Origin: JBCBWG01 sp036804185
GTDB taxonomy: Bacteria > Pseudomonadota > Alphaproteobacteria > Rhizobiales > Hyphomicrobiaceae
Length of the DNA stretch: 16,623 nt
Assembly (NCBI GenBank): GCA_050330095.1
Contig: JBHJOC010000079.1
Span: 1-16,623 of the forward strand
Direction of reading: 5' to 3'
The notes under the pieces are model-generated. The model had not been told where the DNA came from and did no database searches. It was given only the letters and a program-made list of their open reading frames with translations. Of this stretch, positions 1 to 6,225 are shown one piece after another (position 1 is the stretch's first letter; every line of letters starts with the position of its first letter). A program made the position numbers and the translations under genes.

Positions 1-13
1 TCGGACGTGCTTC

Positions 14-1903
14 ATGGTCCGTGCCTCTGATTTTCCGCAGAACGGAAAGAACCAGGCGGCCCAGGCCTACCGTAAATACCGTGAGGCAGGCGGGCGCTCA
101 TTGCAAATTCCGCTGCGCGACTGGGAGCGGATGATGACCGTCCGCGAATTCCACCTGCATCACCGCAACGACCCTGGCTTTGCCGAGTGGTTTGCGCAGG
201 CCAAGCTCCTGTCAGGCCTCGGCCCGATCGGCCAGATCTTGCGCCTCGACCTGCTAGGCCACGAGTTGCCGATCGCAGCACAGCGGTCCACTGACCGCGC
301 TTCAATGACAGCCAATGAGCCGCGCCCATCGCTCGCAGTGGCCGCGATCAGCCCGACCCCACGCGCGTCGGACGACGACCGCCCCCCGGCACGAGCTGGC
401 GCACAGACTGAAACACCAACTGCCACACCAGCCGCTGCAACACCCGGCTTGTCGGCCAGGGGTTCCGACTGGTCGTTCACGGACTGGATCGGCTGGGGCC
501 GCGACGTCACCCAGCCGCCGAGGCCGCTTGCGCCAAAACCTGACCTCGCCGTCGTTAGCTCGTCGCCGACGGTGCCGCGGATCGAGGACATCGAAACAGC
601 CGTCGAAGGGATCGTCGTTGGTCGCGAACTGGCCCGCCAGCGCCAAGTCGGACTGCCCTTATCGATCATGAAGCGCCACGCGGCCGTACTCGGTGGCTCA
701 GGGTCGGGCAAAACGACGCTCGCGCTCACGATCATTGAGCAGCTTCTGTTGTCGGGCATCCCCGCCGTGCTTATCGACCGCAAGGGTGACCTGTGCAGCT
801 ATGCCAACCCCGACGTCTGGCGGGACATCACAAACGATACGAGCGAGCGCCGCTCGGAACGCGAGCGGCTCGGTGATGCCATCGACGTGGCGGTCTATAC
901 GCCCGGACGTGCATCCGGTCGGCCGATCTCGATCACACTGCTGCCGAGCGGGATCAACGAACTGCCCGAACATGAGCAGCAGTTGCTCGCCAATCTTTCG
1001 TCTGCAGCACTTGGTGACATGCTGCATCTGCGCAATTCAGCGACGCATCAGAAGCAGTCTGGAACATTGTCGGTTGCGCTGCGCATCCTCGGCGCAAGAT
1101 CGAGCCGCGAGGTGATGCTCGCCGATCTTATCGATCTGCTCGAGGAAGAAGACCCAGAGCTCACCGAACTCACACAGCGGATGGACCCTTCGGGCAAGCT
1201 GCGGCGCGATCTCGTCGCGCAGCTGGACAGCCTTCGCCACCGCAACGCTGCCTTGTTCGAAGGCGGCGGCGAGAGCCTGCGGATGGAATCGCTTTTGGGC
1301 CTCGGTCCCTACGCGCGGACCGGCCGGACACGGCTTTCAGTGATCTATACAGGCTTCCTCGGCGACAACGAGAACATCCTGTTCTGGGTCGCGCAGTTCC
1401 TGTCGGAGGCGCTGCGCTTTTGCCAGCGAAACCCGAACGACGAGTTGCAGGCCGTTGTCATGTTCGACGAAGCCGATCTCTACATTCCTGCAAACGCCAA
1501 GCCGGCGACGGCTGAACCGTTGCAGAGCCTACTGAAGCGCGCCCGCTCGGCTGGTCTCGGCCTGATGCTCGCGACGCAGTCGCCGGGCGACCTCGATTAC
1601 AAATCGCGGGATCAGATCACCTCCTGGTTCATCGGGCGCGTTCGTGAGGATACGGCGTTGCGTAAGCTCAAGGCAGCGTTCCAGAGCGAGAGCGGGCTCG
1701 ATGCGGCCGCAGTTCTGCCCGGCCAGACCGTCGGTGAGTTCCATCTCGTGCAAGAAGGGCATGTGCGGGCGTTGAAGGCACGCCGGTCGCTCATTCAGGC
1801 CGAGCAGGTGCCGTTTGACCGGATCGAAACGCTGGCGTCGGAAACGCGCGGGCAAGACGAAAAACAGCTGCCCCTGTTTGCAGCGCGCCAACTCTGGTCT
1901 TGA
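14..1903 (+). CDS. HerA/DUF87-family P-loop ATPase (5' end may lie outside window)
   Basis: A DNA-translocase-type ATPase of the HerA/FtsK/VirB4 superfamily is predicted. In the 629-residue reading the Walker A motif GGSGSGKTT is at residues 227-235, a strand with DRKGDL at 255-260, and a Walker B strand VVMFDEADLY at 481-490. LATQSPGDLD at 519-528 is the sensor-like motif typical of HerA-type helicases. Residues 100-150 form an Ala/Pro/Thr-rich linker joining an unrecognised N-terminal part (1-95) to the ATPase core. The frame stays open to the left edge of the window, and no Shine-Dalgarno sequence is visible before the ATG at 14, so the real start may be upstream. Known HerA proteins form hexameric rings that move on DNA, often with a NurA nuclease or a SIR2-type effector; neither lies downstream here. 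No nuclease domain is visible in the chain. The family call is firm, but the biological role (repair, conjugation-like transfer or defence) is unknown. Confidence 0.85.
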   Translation: MVRASDFPQNGKNQAAQAYRKYREAGGRSLQIPLRDWERMMTVREFHLHHRNDPGFAEWFAQAKLLSGLGPIGQILRLDLLGHELPIAAQRSTDRASMTANEPRPSLAVAAISPTPRASDDDRPPARAGAQTETPTATPAAATPGLSARGSDWSFTDWIGWGRDVTQPPRPLAPKPDLAVVSSSPTVPRIEDIETAVEGIVVGRELARQRQVGLPLSIMKRHAAVLGGSGSGKTTLALTIIEQLLLSGIPAVLIDRKGDLCSYANPDVWRDITNDTSERRSERERLGDAIDVAVYTPGRASGRPISITLLPSGINELPEHEQQLLANLSSAALGDMLHLRNSATHQKQSGTLSVALRILGARSSREVMLADLIDLLEEEDPELTELTQRMDPSGKLRRDLVAQLDSLRHRNAALFEGGGESLRMESLLGLGPYARTGRTRLSVIYTGFLGDNENILFWVAQFLSEALRFCQRNPNDELQAVVMFDEADLYIPANAKPATAEPLQSLLKRARSAGLGLMLATQSPGDLDYKSRDQITSWFIGRVREDTALRKLKAAFQSESGLDAAAVLPGQTVGEFHLVQEGHVRALKARRSLIQAEQVPFDRIETLASETRGQDEKQLPLFAARQLWS

Positions 1904-2020
1904 CGGCGCGTTGCGTTGCACAGAACGACGCGCCTCTGCGTCGGCGACATGGCGCCGTTGCAGGGACAGAGCGCCAGTGGACTTGGCGTCGTCGGCGTTT
2001 CTTGCTCTCCTCGCCGTGAG

Positions 2021-2039
2021 GTGGTGCGCCAGGCACCAC
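2021..2039 (+). promoter_or_regulatory. Leader hairpin before the ThDP decarboxylase genes
   Basis: GTGGTGC and GCACCAC form a perfect 7-bp inverted repeat around GCCAG. It lies in the 164-bp gap after the ATPase gene and ends 14 bases before the ribosome binding site of the next gene. No T-run follows, so it is not an intrinsic terminator. It could be an mRNA leader hairpin or an operator; the function is inferred only. Confidence 0.35.
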
Positions 2040-2053
2040 ATAAGAAGCCCTTC

Positions 2054-2059
2054 GAGGAG
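2054..2059 (+). promoter_or_regulatory. Ribosome binding site that fixes a GTG start
   Basis: GAGGAG ends eight bases before the GTG at 2068. An ATG at 2061 is in another frame and only one base from this site, so the GTG is the better start for the decarboxylase alpha-type subunit. Confidence 0.6.
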
Positions 2060-2067
2060 CATGACAC

Positions 2068-2607
2068 GTGGCGCCTGCTGCCCATTCAGAACCGCATGAC
2101 TGGTCCCAAGACGTCTTCGCCCACATGGTCCAGCGCAGGATCGAGACGGTCTGCACCGTTCCAGACGGCGGCCTCACCCGCCTTTTGAAGCGGGTCGCGG
2201 CCGAACCGTCCATGCGGCTAGTCACGCTGTCCACCGAAGAAGAAGGCATGGGTATCGTCACCGGGCAGTGGGTCGGCGGACGGCGTGCCATGATCGCAAT
2301 GCAGTCGTCGGGCGTCGGGAACTGCATCAACGCGCTCGGACTGCCCGGCATCATGCGCGCGCCTTGCCTGATGCTCGTGACGATGCGCGGCGTTTGGGGC
2401 GAATTCAATCCGTGGCAGGTCCAGATGGGCATGGCGACGCGCTCGGTGCTGGAGGCTGTTGGCGTGAAATGCTTCCCTGTCGATCAGTCGCAGGAGGTCG
2501 GGGAGACCTTTGCTGCAGCTGCAGACCTCGCCTTCAACGGCGGCTTTTCAACAGCTGTCCTGGTGTCACAGCGCGTCATTGGCGCCAAAGGCTTCGGGCA
2601 GGAGTGA
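2068..2607 (+). CDS. ThDP-binding decarboxylase, alpha-type (PYR-domain) subunit, sulfopyruvate/phosphonopyruvate decarboxylase-like
   Basis: This 179-residue protein matches the N-terminal (PYR) half of small ThDP-dependent decarboxylases, as in ComD of sulfopyruvate decarboxylase. The signature is STEEEGMGIVTGQWVGG at 55-71, which contains the Glu cluster expected to contact the ThDP aminopyrimidine. It is followed by MQSSGVGNCINALGLP at 78-93 and an early VPDGGL turn at 31-36. The length fits a split single-domain subunit rather than a full decarboxylase of about 500 residues. The start is GTG with GAGGAG eight bases upstream. Its TGA shares a base with an ATG of the next gene, indicating translational coupling with the PP-domain subunit. 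Family members decarboxylate 3-sulfopyruvate, phosphonopyruvate or related 2-oxo acids. No substrate-specific neighbour (phosphonate mutase, sulfolactate enzymes, Xsc) is visible, so the substrate is undetermined. Confidence 0.82.
   Translation: MAPAAHSEPHDWSQDVFAHMVQRRIETVCTVPDGGLTRLLKRVAAEPSMRLVTLSTEEEGMGIVTGQWVGGRRAMIAMQSSGVGNCINALGLPGIMRAPCLMLVTMRGVWGEFNPWQVQMGMATRSVLEAVGVKCFPVDQSQEVGETFAAAADLAFNGGFSTAVLVSQRVIGAKGFGQE
2600..2604 (+). promoter_or_regulatory. Ribosome binding site inside the end of the alpha-type subunit gene
   Basis: AGGAG lies within the last codons of the upstream gene. It is eight bases before the ATG at 2613 but only two before the ATG at 2607, which favours 2613 as the start of the beta-type subunit. 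Confidence 0.5.
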
Positions 2608-2612
2608 TGATC

Positions 2613-3236
2613 ATGCCAGAGCTGACCTCCTCTTCAACGTCATCTTCGACCTCGGGCTCAAACCGGATCTCCCGCCGCCCGTTCGTCAAAGAGCTGCTCG
2701 ATCAGCGCGCGGGTGCTCTCGTCGTGCCCGGCCTTGGCTCGGCGACGTGGGATTGCTTTGCCGCCGGCGACAGCCCTGAGTATCTTTACTCCTGGGGAGG
2801 CATGGGCTTGGCCGTGCCAACGGCCCTGGGCCTTGCGATGGCACAACCTGATCGTCGCGTCCTCGCGCTCACGGGCGATGGAGAAATGATGATGGGCATC
2901 GGGTCGCTCGGCGTGGTCGCGAGCCAAGCTCCGCCCAATTTGGCGATCCTGGTGCTCGACAACGAGAGCTTCGGTGAAACGGGACGCCAAACCGGCCTGA
3001 CGGCCGGAGAGGCCGATCTGTGCAGAATTGCCGAAGGCTTTGGCATCAAATCAACGCGCACCCTGACGGAACATTCCGAGGTCCACGGCCTCGCAAGTTT
3101 CCTGTTCGAAACGCCCGGGCCGGTCTTCGCAGTTGCAAAGATTGGTCTCAGTGAAGATCCCTGGCGCTTGCCGGTGAAGGATGGTGTCGCCATCGCCCGT
3201 CGCTTTCGGGTTGCACTCGGGCTAGAGGCTGCGTGA
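2613..3236 (+). CDS. ThDP-binding decarboxylase, beta-type (PP-domain) subunit, sulfopyruvate/phosphonopyruvate decarboxylase-like
   Basis: This is the 207-residue partner of the preceding subunit and carries the ThDP diphosphate-binding domain. The ThDP motif begins with LTGDGEMMMGIGSLG at 86-100 and closes with LVLDNESFGETG at 113-124, a normal GDG-to-N spacing for Mg/ThDP binding. WGGMGLAVPTALGLAMA at 61-77 matches the strand-helix region preceding it in ComE-type proteins. The first 20 residues are Ser/Thr-rich and probably disordered. The frame runs open well upstream inside the alpha-type gene, but the AGGAG spacing selects ATG 2613, or less likely ATG 2607 in a TGATG overlap. With the alpha-type subunit it should form a hetero-oligomeric cytoplasmic decarboxylase whose active sites lie between subunits. 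The substrate cannot be read from sequence. Confidence 0.82.
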   Translation: MPELTSSSTSSSTSGSNRISRRPFVKELLDQRAGALVVPGLGSATWDCFAAGDSPEYLYSWGGMGLAVPTALGLAMAQPDRRVLALTGDGEMMMGIGSLGVVASQAPPNLAILVLDNESFGETGRQTGLTAGEADLCRIAEGFGIKSTRTLTEHSEVHGLASFLFETPGPVFAVAKIGLSEDPWRLPVKDGVAIARRFRVALGLEAA

Positions 3237-3279
3237 GGCTCGGATCGGTACGCGGCCCGAACAATGAGGGCGGCCACTT

Positions 3280-3732
3280 TCAGGACATCGGCTTTTCGTC
3301 ACACGTTGGGGGGCGATCGACCAGCCAAGCCTGCGCTGTCCACATTGGGGCCGCATAGTCCGACCAATGGGCTTCTTCGGTCGTCGAGGCTGCAAAGTGG
3401 AAATGAAAGCAATTGTCGCTGGGCTGCGTCACGCGGAAACACCCACCGTTCAGGTCCGTGTCATAGAACGTGCAGAACGCGTTCGACACGATGGACCAGG
3501 TGCCGAAAATCTCGGAGGTCCCCTCCTCGGCGTAGGCAAGGCGTCCATCGAAACCGTAGGCCTCACGAAAGCCACGCCCCGTATCATAGCGGCCCTCAAT
3601 CGTCGAACCCGCAAGCTGCCGCTCGATCTCGGCGCCAGACAGCCAAGCCTCCGTCGACGCCCGAGCCATGCCACTGATGGCGGCGACGAGCAGCACTCCA
3701 GACCAGACGAGAACCCGCAGCACCACTGTCAT
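3280..3732 (-). CDS. Small secreted protein with four cysteines, function unknown
   Basis: This is a 150-residue protein on the strand opposite its neighbours. It begins with a classical signal peptide: an Arg at residue 6, a hydrophobic core over 7-21, and an ARA cleavage motif at 23-25. The mature part has cysteines at 87, 98, 108 and 144, an even number that could form two disulfides in the periplasm. Around the first three there is a regular aromatic pattern (NAFCTFY, GGCFRV, DNCFHFHF) suggesting a small beta-rich domain. I do not recognise the family with confidence. It converges with the decarboxylase beta-type gene (43-bp gap) and diverges from the DUF4174 gene. No strong ribosome binding site precedes the ATG. 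The signal peptide and the ordered cysteine pattern favour a real gene. Confidence 0.68.
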   Translation of the reverse strand: MTVVLRVLVWSGVLLVAAISGMARASTEAWLSGAEIERQLAGSTIEGRYDTGRGFREAYGFDGRLAYAEEGTSEIFGTWSIVSNAFCTFYDTDLNGGCFRVTQPSDNCFHFHFAASTTEEAHWSDYAAPMWTAQAWLVDRPPTCDEKPMS

Positions 3733-4007
3733 TTGGATTTGTCCCGAAGCGCGGAAGGTGCCTGCTTCAGCGTTCTTTTCTACCTGCGTTGATCCAGGCG
3801 CTATGAGCTATCAAAAGCCTGCCCATACGGCGAGAACCTGACCGCGTGCGACGGCAAAGTGGGTCTCATGAGCTGAGCTCGTTTGGCTGTCCACCCGTTC
3901 CGATATAGTCGGGCATCGAGCATGCATACACGCGTCGCGAGGGTTGTCATGAATGGCGTTCGGCGTCACTCGAGCCTCACGCGCGCTTTCTCGGAGGAGG
4001 GCTGGAT
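3733..4007. other. Divergent intergenic region
   Basis: These 275 bp separate the secreted four-cysteine protein (minus) from the DUF4174 gene (plus), so they should hold promoters for both. A weak candidate on the plus strand is TTGGCT (3883-3888) with TATAGT (3904-3909), but its 15-base spacer is short. No convincing inverted repeat or extra gene was seen. Confidence 0.4.
3993..4000 (+). promoter_or_regulatory. Strong ribosome binding site for a GTG start
   Basis: GGAGGAGG ends seven bases before the GTG at 4008. An overlapping ATG at 4006 is in another frame. The purine-rich match supports the GTG as the start of the DUF4174 protein. Confidence 0.65.
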
Positions 4008-4472
4008 GTGCCACGCTTCCTGAAGCTGGTCGTTCTGAAGCTAGTCGTTGCCTGTGCGACCGTTGCACTGGCCGCAACTGGGGCCCCGGTCACGGCCACT
4101 GCCATGGACAAACTTCGCTGGTCGTATCGTCCGCTTGTCGTGTTCGCACCAACGCCAGCACATCCCGATTTGATCCGCCAGCGCAGCACGCTGTCCGGAT
4201 CTCGGTCTGGACTACGGCAGCGCCAAGTCGTCGTTGTGACAGTCATTGGAAGCCTCGTGACCGCCGATCTGGGTCCCGCGCCTGGATTGAGCGCCGAGGC
4301 ACTTCGCGCACGCTTCGGCGTCGCTCAGGACGCCTTTCGCACGGTGCTCATCGGCAAGGATGGCAGCGTCAAACTGGCGAGCGACGGCGCCCTTTCCTCA
4401 CAACGCCTGTTCGCGACCATCGACGCGATGCCGATGCGCCGCGAGGAGATGCGGCGTGGGCGGTCGCGTTAA
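4008..4472 (+). CDS. DUF4174 domain-containing exported protein
   Basis: This 154-residue protein has a hydrophobic signal-like segment (about 5-30, ending in a TATA stretch) and then a complete DUF4174 pattern. LRWSYRPLVVFAP is at 36-48, a Q-containing segment follows at about 58, VLIGKDGSVKL is at 113-123, and IDAMPMRREEM at 138-148. DUF4174 proteins are thioredoxin-fold-like and are usually found in the periplasm or attached to membranes in alphaproteobacteria; their function is not established. The start is GTG behind a GGAGGAGG site. The TAA stop overlaps the left half of the CtrA-like box that precedes xerC, and xerC begins 69 bp downstream on the same strand, so the two genes could be co-transcribed or separately controlled. 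Confidence 0.8.
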   Translation: MPRFLKLVVLKLVVACATVALAATGAPVTATAMDKLRWSYRPLVVFAPTPAHPDLIRQRSTLSGSRSGLRQRQVVVVTVIGSLVTADLGPAPGLSAEALRARFGVAQDAFRTVLIGKDGSVKLASDGALSSQRLFATIDAMPMRREEMRRGRSR

Positions 4473-4484
4473 CGCTTCGTTAAC
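4469..4484 (+). promoter_or_regulatory. CtrA-type binding box (TTAA-N7-TTAAC) upstream of xerC
   Basis: TTAACGCTTCGTTAAC matches the canonical full CtrA recognition sequence TTAA-N7-TTAAC exactly. It is also a 7-bp inverted repeat (GTTAACG at 4468-4474, CGTTAAC at 4478-4484). It ends 57 bp before the xerC ATG and overlaps the DUF4174 stop codon. In alphaproteobacteria CtrA is the master cell-cycle response regulator, so this suggests cell-cycle control of xerC. Binding is inferred. Confidence 0.55.
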
Positions 4485-4541
4485 CACAATCACCGTGACT
4501 ACCGGACGCGCGGCGCCCGCGACATTGAGACGACATGAGAC

Positions 4542-5516
4542 ATGACGCACGACACAACGCAGGTTCGAGACGAGGATCTACCGTGCGGCGGTGATGGTGA
4601 ACGCCTGCTTGCAATCTGGCTCGAGACACTGACGCGCGACCTCGGCCGGAGCCCACAAACGGTTGAGGCGTACGCCCGCGACGTGCGCCAGCTCATCACG
4701 TTTTTGTCTCACCAGCTCAAACGCCAAGCGACCCTCGCCGACATCCTCGACCTGACGGTGCAAAACCTTCGGGCCTTCCTCGCGCAGAGGCGCAAACAGG
4801 GCGTTGGCAGCCGTTCACTTGCGCGCGGCCTATCCGGACTGCGGGCGTTCTACGCTTGGCTCGAACATGAGCATGGTCTGACCAATCGCGCCGTAACGCG
4901 GATTGCGCGCCCGAAGCTGCCCCACTCGGTGCCAAAGCCGCTGACCGTTGAATCTGCCTGCGCCGTCACGACGGCGGCGCTGCATGATGAGCCTTGGGTC
5001 TGTGCACGCAACCATGCAGTTCTGCTGCTGCTCTATGGCGCGGGCCTCCGAATTTCCGAAGCGCTCGGCATGACTGTCGGCGACGCCCCGGTTGATGGCA
5101 GGGATGTGCTGGTGGTGCGCGGCAAAGGCGACAAGGAGCGCTTAGTGCCGATCCTGCCGATCATCTCTACGGCCATCTCGGACTACCTCGGGCAGTGCCC
5201 GTTTGAACTCGATAGCGCGGACGCCCTGTTTCGAGGCGTGCGTGGTGGACCGCTCTCACCCCGCATCGTGCAACTCGTCATGGAGCAGGCACGAGCCGAT
5301 CTCGGGCTTCCGCAGAGCGCGACCCCGCACGCCCTGCGCCATTCGTTCGCGACCCACCTTCTGTCGGCCGGAGCGGACCTGCGCCAAATCCAGGAGCTGC
5401 TCGGCCACGCCTCGCTGTCGACGACACAGCTCTACACAGAGGTCGACAGCGCCCGATTGCTTGCGATCTATGATCAAGCCCACCCGCGGGCCCACGTGAT
5501 CGAGGGCGCAGACTGA
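4542..5516 (+). CDS. xerC: Tyrosine recombinase XerC
   Basis: XerC works with XerD at the dif site to resolve chromosome dimers before cell division. The 324-residue protein has the N-terminal SAM-like DNA-binding domain (about 20-110, with SPQTVEAYARDVRQL at 37-51) and a full catalytic domain. The active-site set is complete: R170 in GAGLRISEAL, K195 in RGKGDKERLVP, H263 and R266 in HALRHSFATHLL, H289 in LLGHASLSTTQ, and the nucleophile Y298 in LYTEVD. The length is slightly above the usual 300 or so because of a short extra N-terminus. The Shine-Dalgarno sequence before the ATG is weak. XerD is a close relative, but the chromosomal setting near lpd and suc genes is common for xerC in Hyphomicrobiales, and intact catalytic residues with no mobile-element neighbours argue against a phage integrase. 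A CtrA-like box lies 57 bp upstream. Confidence 0.9.
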   Translation: MTHDTTQVRDEDLPCGGDGERLLAIWLETLTRDLGRSPQTVEAYARDVRQLITFLSHQLKRQATLADILDLTVQNLRAFLAQRRKQGVGSRSLARGLSGLRAFYAWLEHEHGLTNRAVTRIARPKLPHSVPKPLTVESACAVTTAALHDEPWVCARNHAVLLLLYGAGLRISEALGMTVGDAPVDGRDVLVVRGKGDKERLVPILPIISTAISDYLGQCPFELDSADALFRGVRGGPLSPRIVQLVMEQARADLGLPQSATPHALRHSFATHLLSAGADLRQIQELLGHASLSTTQLYTEVDSARLLAIYDQAHPRAHVIEGAD

Positions 5517-5532
5517 GTGGGCCCAAACTCAG
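5513..5532. terminator. Inverted repeat at the convergent xerC/DUF2177 junction
   Basis: CTGAGT (5513-5518) pairs with ACTCAG (5527-5532) around an 8-base loop that contains GGGCCC. The stem overlaps the stop codons of both convergent genes. A second, mutually exclusive pairing is GGGCCCAC (5488-5495) with GTGGGCCC (5517-5524). There is no T-run on either strand, so a bidirectional terminator role is only a guess. Confidence 0.3.
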
Positions 5533-5930
5533 ATGAAGCGTTGCGTGATCAGATAGCCCGCCGTCGCCGAGAAGCCCGTCAACACCGTGCCCCACGCCAT
5601 GTCGACGATTGACATCGTCAGCGGCCAGTTGCGGATGGTCGCCAGATTGGTCATGTCGTAGGTCGCATAGCAGAAGAAACCAAACAGCGCGCCATACAAG
5701 GCTGCATCCGTCCAGTTCCCTGACTTGAGCGCCGGAGAGACGGCGAAGATCACGATCCCGACGCAATAGATCAGATAAAACAGGGCCGCCGCTTGAAAAT
5801 TGATCGGGCTCGCCAGCAGATCGCCAAGTTGCGACTTGTAAAATGGCGTCGCGATGAGGCCGAGCCAGATTGCATCGATCGCGAGAAAGACCAGCGCGGT
5901 CGCGAGATAGGCGATGAGATATGTTGTCAT
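5529..5930 (-). CDS. DUF2177 family integral membrane protein
   Basis: This 133-residue, very hydrophobic protein has four predicted membrane helices, roughly residues 4-25, 46-66, 75-95 and 108-128. It matches the DUF2177 pattern: LAIDAIWLGLIATPFY at 16-31 after the first helix, and YGALFGFFCYATYDMTNLAT at about 78-97 in the third helix region. DUF2177 members are small inner-membrane proteins of unknown function in proteobacteria. The gene is convergent with xerC (12-bp gap) and divergent from the OmpA-family gene. The ribosome binding site is weak. The family assignment is good, but no function can be stated. Confidence 0.85.
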   Translation of the reverse strand: MTTYLIAYLATALVFLAIDAIWLGLIATPFYKSQLGDLLASPINFQAAALFYLIYCVGIVIFAVSPALKSGNWTDAALYGALFGFFCYATYDMTNLATIRNWPLTMSIVDMAWGTVLTGFSATAGYLITQRFI

Positions 5931-6000
5931 TGTGCTGAGTTTCTTTGTCGCGCTCGAGAAGTCATGGAAACGCGGCCGCTACAAGAATGAGCCACGCTAA

Positions 6001-6041
6001 CGGCACCCGGAGTTCCCAAAGTAGAACGTCAGCGGGTGCCG
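6001..6041. promoter_or_regulatory. 9-bp inverted repeat in the divergent DUF2177/OmpA gap
   Basis: CGGCACCCG (6001-6009) and CGGGTGCCG (6033-6041) are perfect reverse complements separated by 23 bases. No T-run follows on either strand. The position between divergent genes fits a regulator site or a leader structure; no known motif was recognised. Confidence 0.35.
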
Positions 6042-6171
6042 ATCCGACCAGAGCTCATCACAAATTGCCTCCATCAAAGGTCGCACACTCTTGTTCGCGA
6101 GCTGCATCGTTCAGCCCCAATTCAACCAACTTCTCCCTAATGGTGCAGCCGAGTGGTCAAGGTCTGAGTGA

Positions 6172-6187
6172 AACCGACCGCTCGGTT
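6172..6187. promoter_or_regulatory. TetR-operator-like palindrome upstream of the OmpA-family gene
   Basis: AACCGACCGCTCGGTT is a 16-bp palindrome with a single mismatched pair, 38 bp before the OmpA-family start codon. Its ACCGACC/GGTCGGT-type half-sites resemble operators bound by many TetR/AcrR-family repressors. No TetR gene is in the window, so the regulator would act in trans. An overlapping 10-bp inverted repeat (6149-6158 with 6176-6185, one G-T pair) could form a competing RNA hairpin. Confidence 0.4.
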
Positions 6188-6225
6188 AGACTGCCGAGGC
6201 GCACTGCCAATGGAGTTCCGTAATC

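Noticed and set aside
3883..3909. Possible sigma-70-type promoter TTGGCT / TATAGT
   Set aside because: The -35 element matches only four of six bases and the spacer is 15 bases; too weak to list as a promoter by itself.
3811..4077. 88-residue minus-strand frame between the secreted protein and DUF4174
   Set aside because: It overlaps the start of the well-supported DUF4174 gene, has no recognisable features and would occupy the divergent promoter region.
4542..5516. Tyrosine recombinase considered as a phage or integron integrase with an attachment site
   Set aside because: The protein is XerC-like throughout, and no tRNA, attachment repeats or phage genes are nearby.
6141..6205. A stretch resembling the D-arm of a serine tRNA (CAGCCGAGTGGTCAAGG)
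   Set aside because: No matching acceptor stem, T-arm with GTTCGA, or proper anticodon arm follows, so it is not a tRNA gene. The resemblance is short and may be chance.
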